7,564 nt of DNA from an uncultured Planctomycetaceae bacterium. Lineage in GTDB: Bacteria; Planctomycetota; Planctomycetia; Pirellulales; JACPPG01. Numbering within the stretch: position 1 is the first letter of the stretch; the number at the start of each line of letters is the position of its first letter. A program made the translations under genes and the position numbers. The stretch spans positions 1 to 7,564 of the forward strand of contig CAMFLN010000123.1 in the NCBI GenBank assembly GCA_945957305.1, in the 5' to 3' direction. The notes under the pieces were generated by a model, which saw only the letters and a program-made list of their open reading frames with translations, had not been told where the DNA came from and made no database searches. This document shows positions 1 to 5,286 of this stretch, piece by piece.

Positions 1-13
1 AGTGAGCCACGCT

Positions 14-967
14 TCACAACGCGACGACAATCTGTGGAAACTCCGCAGCTAACGCTGCTTTCCAATCGGGCAGGCGTATACCATATCTCTCCTTCGCGCG
101 TGTGCCATCCAGACGCGAGTTCAACGGGCGCGCAGCGGGCGTGGGGTACTCCGCGGTGGCAATCGGGGTGACGCGTTCGACGCGCAACGGCAGCCCTGCG
201 TTCTTCGCCAGGCGAAAAATCTCTTTGGCGAATCCATGCCATGAGGTTTCGCCCGCACAGGGAAGATGCACGATGCCCCCCTGCTCGGCAAAGAAAGTCG
301 TGGGCGAGTTGCCCGCGGCGGCCAGGACTTGGGCTGTCGCCTGGGCCACAAGCGCGGCCGGCGTCGGCGCGCCCCACTGATCCGCCACCACGCGCAGCTC
401 GCTCCGTTCGCGTCCCAGCCTGAGCATCGTGCGCACGAAGTTCTGCCCCTGGGGAGCGTAAATCCACGAGATACGCAGAATCAGATGCGCCGCACCGGAA
501 GCCTGAATCGCCTGCTCGCCCGCGAGCTTGCTGCGACCGTAGGCGTTCAACGGCCCGACGGCGTCGTCTTCGCGCCAAGGGCGTGTTCCCGAACCGTCGA
601 ACACATAGTCAGTCGAGTAATGGATCACTGCGGCGGCGATTCGCCGTGCTTCCTCGGCCAAGACACCTGGCAGGGCGGCGTTGACCGTCATGGCCAAATC
701 GGGTTCGCTTTCAGCCCGATCCACTGCCGTGTACGCCGCGGCGTTGATGATCGTCGTGGGGCGGACTTCGCGAACGACACTTCGCACCGCATGCACGTCA
801 GCCGCGTCGAGCGACAAACAGCGGATTGTCGCCGGGGCATCGACAGGGTTGCGCGCTGTGACGAAAATCTCGGGCCACGCGGAGCACGCGCTCATCAGGG
901 CCCGGCCGACCTGTCCCGTGGCGCCGACGATCAGCAGCCGTTCTGAAGGCTCGTGCCGATTGCTCAA
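14..967 (-). CDS. rfbD: dTDP-4-dehydrorhamnose reductase (RmlD/RfbD)
   Basis: Cytosolic short-chain dehydrogenase/reductase-type enzyme that makes dTDP-L-rhamnose from dTDP-4-dehydro-L-rhamnose with NAD(P)H, the last step of the rhamnose donor pathway for surface polysaccharide. Seen in the 317-residue product: nucleotide-binding GATGQVG at residues 15-21, the family motif INAAAYTAVD at 74-83, STDYVFDG at 118-125, and the catalytic YxxxK pair Tyr143/Lys147 after Thr119. Further on come the DQWGAPT segment and a C-terminal RPLNSRLD segment, both typical of RmlD. Length is close to the usual 290-300. I chose the TTG at 965-967 because it sits 6 nt after GGAAGGA and just before the Rossmann motif. 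No ATG lies between it and that motif, and the open frame further upstream runs through the promoter region and antisense to purE. The stop TGA is inside the window, so the gene is complete. The other rhamnose genes (rmlA, rmlB, rmlC) are not here. Family assignment is firm; the start is likely. Confidence 0.95.
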   Translation of the reverse strand: MSNRHEPSERLLIVGATGQVGRALMSACSAWPEIFVTARNPVDAPATIRCLSLDAADVHAVRSVVREVRPTTIINAAAYTAVDRAESEPDLAMTVNAALPGVLAEEARRIAAAVIHYSTDYVFDGSGTRPWREDDAVGPLNAYGRSKLAGEQAIQASGAAHLILRISWIYAPQGQNFVRTMLRLGRERSELRVVADQWGAPTPAALVAQATAQVLAAAGNSPTTFFAEQGGIVHLPCAGETSWHGFAKEIFRLAKNAGLPLRVERVTPIATAEYPTPAARPLNSRLDGTRAKERYGIRLPDWKAALAAEFPQIVVAL

Positions 968-973
968 TGTGGT

Positions 974-980
974 TCCTTCC
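974..980 (-). promoter_or_regulatory. Ribosome-binding site of rfbD
   Basis: GGAAGGA on the minus strand, 6 nt before the TTG start. The AAGGA part is complementary to the 3' end of bacterial 16S rRNA. This site decides the start, because no ATG is available at the N terminus. It lies in an 11-nt block, GCACGGAAGGA, that is repeated exactly before purE. Confidence 0.75.
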
Positions 981-1026
981 GTGCCAGTATTGACTCTCTG
1001 ACGGCTTCTGCCGGCTGGTCTTTTCC

Positions 1027-1056
1027 CTGACCGCTGGAGGGGATTGGCATTATAAC
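1027..1056 (+). promoter_or_regulatory. Candidate weak promoter for purE
   Basis: CTGACC (1027-1032) and TATAAC (1051-1056) on the plus strand are separated by 18 bp. This resembles a weak vegetative promoter and would give a purE leader of about 150 nt. It overlaps the candidate rfbD -10 on the other strand. The match is modest and the call is tentative. Confidence 0.3.
1049..1054 (-). promoter_or_regulatory. Candidate -10 element for rfbD
   Basis: A perfect TATAAT reads on the minus strand, about 80 nt before the rfbD start. No good -35 hexamer is seen at 16-18 bp spacing (the sequence there is GGGGTG-like), so the call rests on the -10 and on position in a divergent intergenic region. The opposite strand offers a TATAAC at 1051-1056 for purE, so the two elements overlap. 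Confidence 0.45.
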
Positions 1057-1106
1057 CGAACGGCCTCCCGCCACCCCTTGCCAGCGTCGACGGATATGCC
1101 ATACTC

Positions 1107-1131
1107 GGCCCCGCGCGGCCTTGCGCGGGCC
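1107..1131 (+). other. GC-rich hairpin in the purE leader
   Basis: GGCCCCGCGC (1107-1116) pairs with GCGCGGGCC (1123-1131). The stem has 9 base pairs with one bulged C and a 6-nt loop. No T-run follows, so it does not look like an intrinsic terminator. It could influence the purE leader transcript. The pairing is seen directly; any role is inference. Confidence 0.4.
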
Positions 1132-1138
1132 GCCTCCT

Positions 1139-1152
1139 CAAGACATGTCTTG
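1139..1152. promoter_or_regulatory. Perfect 14-bp palindrome, possible operator upstream of purE
   Basis: CAAGACATGTCTTG is its own reverse complement. It lies 64 bp before the purE ATG and downstream of the candidate -10 elements. Such symmetry is what a dimeric regulator would bind, but I cannot name one. A chance occurrence is possible. Confidence 0.35.
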
Positions 1153-1201
1153 GCGATGTCGGTGACACCTGGACGTCGCTCTTTTCACCATTTGTCAGCA
1201 C

Positions 1202-1208
1202 GGAAGGA
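1202..1208 (+). promoter_or_regulatory. Ribosome-binding site of purE
   Basis: GGAAGGA, 8 nt before the purE ATG. The AAGGA core can pair with the 16S rRNA 3' end. It is the same sequence, in the same GCACGGAAGGA context, as the rfbD site on the opposite strand. Confidence 0.75.
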
Positions 1209-1216
1209 CAAGATCG

Positions 1217-1711
1217 ATGGCCGCTACCGAAAAACCACTCGTCGCGATCGTGATGGGGAGCAAGTCCGATTGGGAATTGATGAGCAACGCCGATTCGACA
1301 TTGGCCAAGTTCGGCGTGGCGCACGAGTGCCGCGTGCTTTCGGCCCATCGCACGCCGGACCAATTGCGCGAATACATGGCCGACGCCGAGAAGCGAGGAG
1401 TCGAAGTGTGGATTGCCGCGGCTGGCGGGGCCGCGCACCTGGCCGGCGTCGTGGCTGCTCACACGGTGCGTCCGGTCCTTGGCGTGCCGATTCCCAGCAC
1501 CACGCTGCAAGGGCTCGATTCCCTGTTGGCCATCGTGCAAATGCCGGCCGGTATTCCTGTGGGTACGCTGGCAATTGGCAAGCCCGGCGCGACCAACGCC
1601 GCGCTGTTGGCCGTCAGTATTTTGGCCACGACGCGGCCTGAGCTGACGAAAAAGCTGCACGATTATCGCGCCGAGCAGGCCAAGAAGGTGCTCAGCGAGA
1701 CGCTGCCGTAG
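1217..1711 (+). CDS. purE: N5-carboxyaminoimidazole ribonucleotide mutase (PurE, class I)
   Basis: Converts N5-CAIR to CAIR (4-carboxy-5-aminoimidazole ribonucleotide) in cytosolic de novo purine synthesis, acting after PurK. The 164-residue product has the usual single-domain length. Visible motifs: GSKSDW at 14-19 (phosphate/substrate loop), SAHRTP at 42-47 with the catalytic His44 (His45 in the E. coli enzyme), the glycine/alanine loop AAGGAAHLAG, GVPIPS, and GLDSLLAIVQMPAGIPVGT followed by AIGKPGATNAALLA. The last segments are the class I signature, pointing to mutase rather than the class II AIR carboxylase. Class I enzymes are octamers. The start ATG has GGAAGGA 8 nt upstream, and Met-1 lies shortly before the first beta strand. 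It is transcribed divergently from rfbD and convergently with the ABC gene, so it is probably monocistronic. purK, its usual partner, is not in the window. Confidence 0.97.
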   Translation: MAATEKPLVAIVMGSKSDWELMSNADSTLAKFGVAHECRVLSAHRTPDQLREYMADAEKRGVEVWIAAAGGAAHLAGVVAAHTVRPVLGVPIPSTTLQGLDSLLAIVQMPAGIPVGTLAIGKPGATNAALLAVSILATTRPELTKKLHDYRAEQAKKVLSETLP

Positions 1712-1719
1712 GTTCTCTT

Positions 1720-1742
1720 CGTTGCCGCGTTGGTGGCAAACG
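1720..1742. terminator. Weak hairpin between convergent purE and ABC-ATPase genes
   Basis: CGTTGCC (1720-1726) can pair with GGCAAACG (1735-1742) with one bulged A, around an 8-nt loop. It fills the 48-bp gap between two converging genes, where a two-way terminator would be expected. No T-run follows on either strand, so it is not a canonical intrinsic terminator. Confidence 0.25.
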
Positions 1743-1759
1743 CCGCGAGTTGCGTCGAG

Positions 1760-2941
1760 CTATTGCCGTGAGAAGAGGATGCGCAGCATCTGTTCTTTGA
1801 ACGGGGCGCTCGATTCGAGCACGGCCCGGAACTCTTCCTTGTCGAGTGTGCACAGCGCGACTTCATCGGTCGCGGTGACCGTGGCGTTGCGCGGCTCGCC
1901 GCTGATCAAGGCCGCTTCGCCGAAGAAGTCCCCTTCCTCGATGCGGGCCAATTCGCGCTTGTGCGTGCCATCGGACACGGTAACCACGGCCGAGCCGGAG
2001 CGAATCAAATAGAACTTGTCCCCCGGGTCTCCCTGGCGCACCAGCACCGTCCCTTCGGGGTGCGTTTCCAGTCCCATCTTGTCGGCGACCTCGGTCAGAG
2101 TGCGCGGGTCGAGGGCGGCGAACAGCGGTACCTTGCGCAGGAACTCGCAGATCACGGCCGCTTCGTTCACGACCACGTCCGAAATCACATGTCCATCGAC
2201 CATGTTGACGATGCGATCGGCCACGTCGAGGATGCGATTGTCGTGCGTGACGATGAGGATCGTGGCTAATTCTTCCTTGGCAATGCGCTTCAGCAGATCG
2301 ACGACATCGCGTCCCGATTGCTTGTCCAGCGCCGCCGTCGGTTCATCAGCCAGGATCAATTGCGGCCGGTTCGCCAGCGCCCGGGCGATGGCCACACGCT
2401 GTCGCTGGCCGCCAGACATCGAATCGGGCTTGTATTCGAGCCGCTTTCCCAGTCCGAGCAGTTGCAGTAACTCCGCTGCTCGGGCGTCGGCCTGTTCGGG
2501 CGGCACTGATTTCAGCTCGAGCGCCATCCGCACGTTCTGTCGCGCCGTGAGCGATTCGAACAAGTTGTGCGCTTGAAAGATAAAGCCGATGCCGCGGCGC
2601 ACCTCGGTCAAGGCGTGATCGTCCAGGCCGCACAGTTCGGTCCCTAGAACCTGAATGCTCCCTTCCTGCACGGTGCGCAGCGCTCCGATCAACGTCAGCA
2701 AAGTCGTTTTGCCCGAACCCGAAGGCCCGGTCATGATCACGATCTCGCCCCGCGCCAGTTCCAGGTTGTTGTCGAACAATACCTGCTTCTTGAGCTCGCC
2801 GGTGCCGTAGTGGTGGCTCAGGTCTTCAATGCGCACGCACAGATTGTGATCGCTGTCCGACCCGCGCAGGACCGGGTTGACGCTGGTCGCCAGCACTTGC
2901 GGCTGGCCATTCGTTTTAGGTCGGCGGCGACGGAAACGCAT
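1760..2941 (-). CDS. DevA-like ABC exporter ATPase fused to a cyclic-nucleotide-binding domain
   Basis: Cytoplasmic ATPase subunit that should power the permease encoded just upstream. The 393-residue product has two parts. Residues 34-258 are an ABC domain of the MacB/LolD/DevA export type: Walker A GPSGSGKTT (72-80), Q-loop Gln123 in FQAHNLF, signature MSGGQRQR (175-182), Walker B LILADEP (195-201) with Glu200, D-loop Ala-Leu-Asp206, and switch His233. Residues 265-390 form a cyclic-nucleotide-binding domain; the phosphate-binding cassette GEAALISGEPRNATV (341-355) keeps Glu342 and Arg351 as in protein kinase A regulatory subunits. Plain DevA proteins are about 230-250 residues, so the C-terminal domain is an addition that may couple export to cAMP or cGMP (inference). 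A basic N-terminal stretch (RFRRRRPK) precedes the ABC domain. The ATG is the first possible start after an in-frame stop, but no clear Shine-Dalgarno is seen. The gene follows the permease with a 63-nt AT-richer gap, probably in one operon. Confidence 0.94.
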   Translation of the reverse strand: MRFRRRRPKTNGQPQVLATSVNPVLRGSDSDHNLCVRIEDLSHHYGTGELKKQVLFDNNLELARGEIVIMTGPSGSGKTTLLTLIGALRTVQEGSIQVLGTELCGLDDHALTEVRRGIGFIFQAHNLFESLTARQNVRMALELKSVPPEQADARAAELLQLLGLGKRLEYKPDSMSGGQRQRVAIARALANRPQLILADEPTAALDKQSGRDVVDLLKRIAKEELATILIVTHDNRILDVADRIVNMVDGHVISDVVVNEAAVICEFLRKVPLFAALDPRTLTEVADKMGLETHPEGTVLVRQGDPGDKFYLIRSGSAVVTVSDGTHKRELARIEEGDFFGEAALISGEPRNATVTATDEVALCTLDKEEFRAVLESSAPFKEQMLRILFSRQ

Positions 2942-3004
2942 CAGATGTTCAGTTAGTCTTCAATAAGGTCAACAAGTGTATTTCTTTAGCCGAGCACGGG
3001 AATA

Positions 3005-4150
3005 TCAAAACAACTCTGCTGGATCGGCCTGGAACACGCGGCGTAGGGCCAGGCAGCCCGACACGATGCACATGGCCAGTGTCAATAATAACACGCCGAT
3101 GACGCGCCCTGTGGTCAGGTCCATTAACAATCCAGTCAGGGCACTGAGCAGCATGTAGAGCGTTCCGGCCACGATGATGCCCGGCACGAAACCGAAGGCT
3201 GACAGCCACAGCGATTCCTGCAGGACCAGTGAAATGAAGTAGCTGTTGTGATAGCCCATCGCCTTCAGCGTGGCGAACTCGGCCATATGGTCATCGACGT
3301 CCGAGTAGAGAATCTGGTAGCAGATCACCACCCCCACGATAAAGCCCATGATGGTCCCCATCATGAAGATGAAGCCGATGGGGGTGCTGGTTTGCCAGAA
3401 ACTCAACTCGCGGTTGATAAATTCCTTCCGTGTTAACACCTGCACGTCATCCGGCAGGGCTGCGGTCAGCTCGGCAATCGCGGCCGAGGGCGACGCCCCG
3501 GGCTTGAGCTTCAGCGCACCGATATCGACATTGGCCAGGCGGTCCGTGCGCGCTCCCGGCGCCGTGTAGTAGTTGCGGAACTGCTGGGTGCTCATGATCA
3601 CGTTGCCATCGTTGGCGAAGTCGGTCCCCAACTCGAACATGCCGACGATCTCGGTCTGATGCCCGGAAAGTTCGATATCGTCTCCGACTTGTGGTTGGCC
3701 GTAATCCCCCTTTGAGCGCCGGTCGACGAGCATCGTCCCAGGCTTGACCAAGGCTTGCGCCAGCGCCGGGTCGATCGGAAGCAGAGGATCGCGCGGGTCG
3801 AACGCGAGCACGCGAATCGGGTGCGTCTGTCCAGACGCCGGATCTTTCCACACCGATTGCAGCGTGTCGATGTAGAGCGGCCGCGCCGATTCGATCGACG
3901 CGCAGGCCAGGGCTTGTGCCAATCGCCGCCGGCTGAAGGTCTCGTTGATCAAGACCGAGTACCGAGCCACGCTGGTGATCACCAGGTCAGCGTCGAGCGC
4001 GCGGTGCAGCGCGACCGTGCTATCGAACAGCGCATTGCGAAATCCCAACTGCATAAACATCAGCACCACGGCAAAGCCGATGCCGCAGACCGCCACCAGC
4101 AGCCGGCGCGGCTGATGCACAAGATTCTTCCAGGCCAGCGGGATGCGCAT
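3005..4150 (-). CDS. DevC-like ABC exporter permease (FtsX/MacB fold)
   Basis: Inner-membrane subunit of an ABC exporter. The 381-residue product matches the length and layout of DevC from the heterocyst glycolipid exporter. It has one N-terminal membrane helix (about 17-37) after the MRIPLAWKNLVHQPRR start, then a large extracytoplasmic domain (about 40-255). Three C-terminal helices follow (about 257-281, 313-337, 350-368). The cytoplasmic segment ATLKAMGYHN (293-302) followed by VLQES, and the C-terminal ADPAELF, are DevC-like features. I chose the ATG at 4148-4150 because homologous DevC proteins begin at this RxxLAWxNL segment. The open frame continues to an ATG ending at 4288, but the added residues are proline/alanine-rich and read through an inverted repeat. 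No Shine-Dalgarno is visible. The ATPase gene follows 63 nt downstream. DevC normally works with a DevB membrane-fusion protein, which is not adjacent here. The substrate is unknown. Confidence 0.9.
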   Translation of the reverse strand: MRIPLAWKNLVHQPRRLLVAVCGIGFAVVLMFMQLGFRNALFDSTVALHRALDADLVITSVARYSVLINETFSRRRLAQALACASIESARPLYIDTLQSVWKDPASGQTHPIRVLAFDPRDPLLPIDPALAQALVKPGTMLVDRRSKGDYGQPQVGDDIELSGHQTEIVGMFELGTDFANDGNVIMSTQQFRNYYTAPGARTDRLANVDIGALKLKPGASPSAAIAELTAALPDDVQVLTRKEFINRELSFWQTSTPIGFIFMMGTIMGFIVGVVICYQILYSDVDDHMAEFATLKAMGYHNSYFISLVLQESLWLSAFGFVPGIIVAGTLYMLLSALTGLLMDLTTGRVIGVLLLTLAMCIVSGCLALRRVFQADPAELF

Positions 4151-4250
4151 GAGTGAGGAGTCGAGGGCAGGGGGATTCAGCGATCGTGGTAAAGCGGCGT
4201 GATTGTCAATCGTCGGGGCGCCGTAGTCGCCGCCTTGCACGATCCAGGGG

Positions 4251-4263
4251 GCGCCTGCGGCGC
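4251..4263. repeat. Small hairpin GCGCC-TGC-GGCGC
   Basis: Five-base-pair GC stem with a 3-nt loop that overlaps the first two bases of the larger inverted repeat beside it. Together they form a double-hairpin unit in the spacer. Confidence 0.4.
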
Positions 4264-4285
4264 ACGGACAACGAGTTGTCCGTGC
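4262..4285. repeat. Perfect 11-bp inverted repeat with 2-bp spacer
   Basis: GCACGGACAAC (4262-4272), GA, then GTTGTCCGTGC (4275-4285). The arms match exactly. It lies 66 nt past the stop of the 4352-5035 gene and about 110 nt before the permease start. It could be a terminator or transcript-processing hairpin for the upstream gene, a regulator-binding site, or a copy of a dispersed palindromic (REP-like) repeat. There is no T-run after it on the minus strand. The symmetry is seen; the role is not known. Confidence 0.65.
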
Positions 4286-4351
4286 CACCCGTGAATGGTC
4301 GTTACCTCGTTCTGCATTCTGTTCGCCATGCCAACGGCGGTGAGTTCGCGG

Positions 4352-5035
4352 TTATTCTGTTTCCGCCGGTGGAGCTTCGCGGCGGGCGATTTGCAGGGCC
4401 TTCTCGTCGATGGCCGCGGTGTAATCTTGCCAGGCCGATTGTGACGCCGAGTCGCTCGTACGCCACATCGTGAAATGGCACGTCGGTGCGCCCGCGGGTA
4501 TGGTGCTGTCGAAACGCACATCGAAATCATGTTCTCGGCTGTATTCGCGCATGGCCTCGATCATTCCGGCGACGAAATACCGCTGCACCCGGCAATCAAA
4601 GGCCTGGTAATGATCCTGATGTGGGCACCACAGAATGTCAAAGCTGACCTGGTTGTCGCTGTCGATTTTCGGATCCTCAAGCGACGCGTAGGCGATCCGG
4701 TTGATCACCGACGCATAGAAGCTGATGAACTCGGCCTCGGTCATTTCGGCTGGTTTGGTCGTGCCCTTCAGGATCTGCCGGCCGACGTCCAGGCCGACGC
4801 GATGCAATCCCTCGTACACGGCCTGCTGCCCCTCGCGGCCGAACAGCCGCTCGCACGATTTCAGCACCTCGATCACAGCCATGGCCTGCATGGTGCCCCA
4901 TTGCCACAGCACCGCAGGGTCGAAATCGGTCTTGGCGAGCACTTCTTCTTTCAGGCGTTTTAACCCTTTGGCGTACGGCTGATTGAACTCGAAATTCTGC
5001 CAGGCCGGTTCCGGACGATGCTGCCAGTGTGCCAT
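4352..5035 (-). CDS. Uncharacterised protein, possibly L-2-amino-thiazoline-4-carboxylic acid hydrolase-like
   Basis: A 227-residue soluble, mostly helical protein without signal peptide or membrane segment. Seen: four cysteines, Cys61, Cys137 in WCPHQD (136-141), Cys148 in FDCRVQRYF (146-154), and Cys186 in TCHFTMW (185-191). The layout resembles what I recall of the ATC hydrolase-like family: a helical N-terminal half with a GREGQQA-type segment, then a CP motif, a second Cys and a late Cys-x-Phe. Members of that family are mostly of unknown role; the founding enzyme opens a thiazoline ring on the way to L-cysteine. I rate this family link as moderate and the substrate as unknown. The ATG at 5033-5035 has only a weak AGAG upstream. 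It is read in the same direction as the exporter genes but 201 bp away with palindromes between, so co-transcription is doubtful. It is divergent from the large membrane protein gene. Confidence 0.6.
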   Translation of the reverse strand: MAHWQHRPEPAWQNFEFNQPYAKGLKRLKEEVLAKTDFDPAVLWQWGTMQAMAVIEVLKSCERLFGREGQQAVYEGLHRVGLDVGRQILKGTTKPAEMTEAEFISFYASVINRIAYASLEDPKIDSDNQVSFDILWCPHQDHYQAFDCRVQRYFVAGMIEAMREYSREHDFDVRFDSTIPAGAPTCHFTMWRTSDSASQSAWQDYTAAIDEKALQIARREAPPAETE

Positions 5036-5094
5036 GTGAATTCTCTGCGAATTAAGTCAGGACGCCTCGTCTGGGCCACCCACGTGTAGGACAC

Positions 5095-5100
5095 AGTATA
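5095..5100 (-). promoter_or_regulatory. Candidate -10 element for the 4352-5035 gene
   Basis: TATACT on the minus strand, about 60 nt before the ATG, a 5-of-6 match to the vegetative -10. No recognisable -35 lies at 17 bp spacing. A TTGACA at 5138-5143 on the same strand is 37 bp away, too far to pair with it. Confidence 0.3.
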
Positions 5101-5149
5101 ACGCGTGGTACACGGCTCACGGGACTGTAGAGGCCTATGTCAAGATGCC

Positions 5150-5179
5150 TTGCCGGGTGGGTCCGATCTCGGAGATACT
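5150..5179 (+). promoter_or_regulatory. Candidate weak promoter for the large membrane protein gene
   Basis: TTGCCG (5150-5155) and GATACT (5174-5179) with an 18-bp spacer, each matching 4 of 6 consensus positions, about 105 nt before the ATG. This is the best plus-strand pair I see in the 5036-5286 spacer, which otherwise shows no gene and no clear hairpin. Tentative. Confidence 0.22.
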
Positions 5180-5286
5180 GAGGGCGGGCCGAGCCTTGCT
5201 GGCGGCACGCTGGCAGTTATCGCCCCGCCTCGCAGCCGGCCGCCGTTTAGCGGTTCGGGGCGCTTATCCGCGACGTACATTTCTGC

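Larger units (their letters stand above)
4151..4351. other. Non-coding spacer between two minus-strand genes
   Basis: No credible gene. It holds two adjoining inverted repeats (4251-4263 and 4262-4285). A perfect TTGACA also reads on the minus strand at 4204-4209, about 54 nt before the permease start. The -10 position 16-18 bp further on reads CGATCG or GATCGC, a poor match, so a permease promoter here is only possible. Confidence 0.4.

Noticed and set aside
266..946. 226-codon plus-strand open frame
   Set aside because: It is antisense to rfbD, whose motifs are unmistakable.
1057..1216. Purine riboswitch in the purE leader
   Set aside because: I see no three-way junction or conserved pyrimidine-rich core of a purine aptamer. 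Only the simple hairpin and palindrome are evident.
968..1660. Upstream in-frame extension of rfbD to an ATG, giving a 548-residue protein
   Set aside because: The extra 231 residues run through the divergent promoter region and antisense to purE, show no domain, and RmlD proteins begin at the Rossmann motif that follows the TTG.
4151..4288. 46-residue N-terminal extension of the permease
   Set aside because: It reads through the palindromes, is low-complexity and Pro/Ala-rich, and DevC proteins start at the segment encoded from 4150.
5138..5143. TTGACA on the minus strand as a -35 box for the 4352-5035 gene
   Set aside because: No -10-like hexamer sits at 16-18 bp. The TATACT is 37 bp away.
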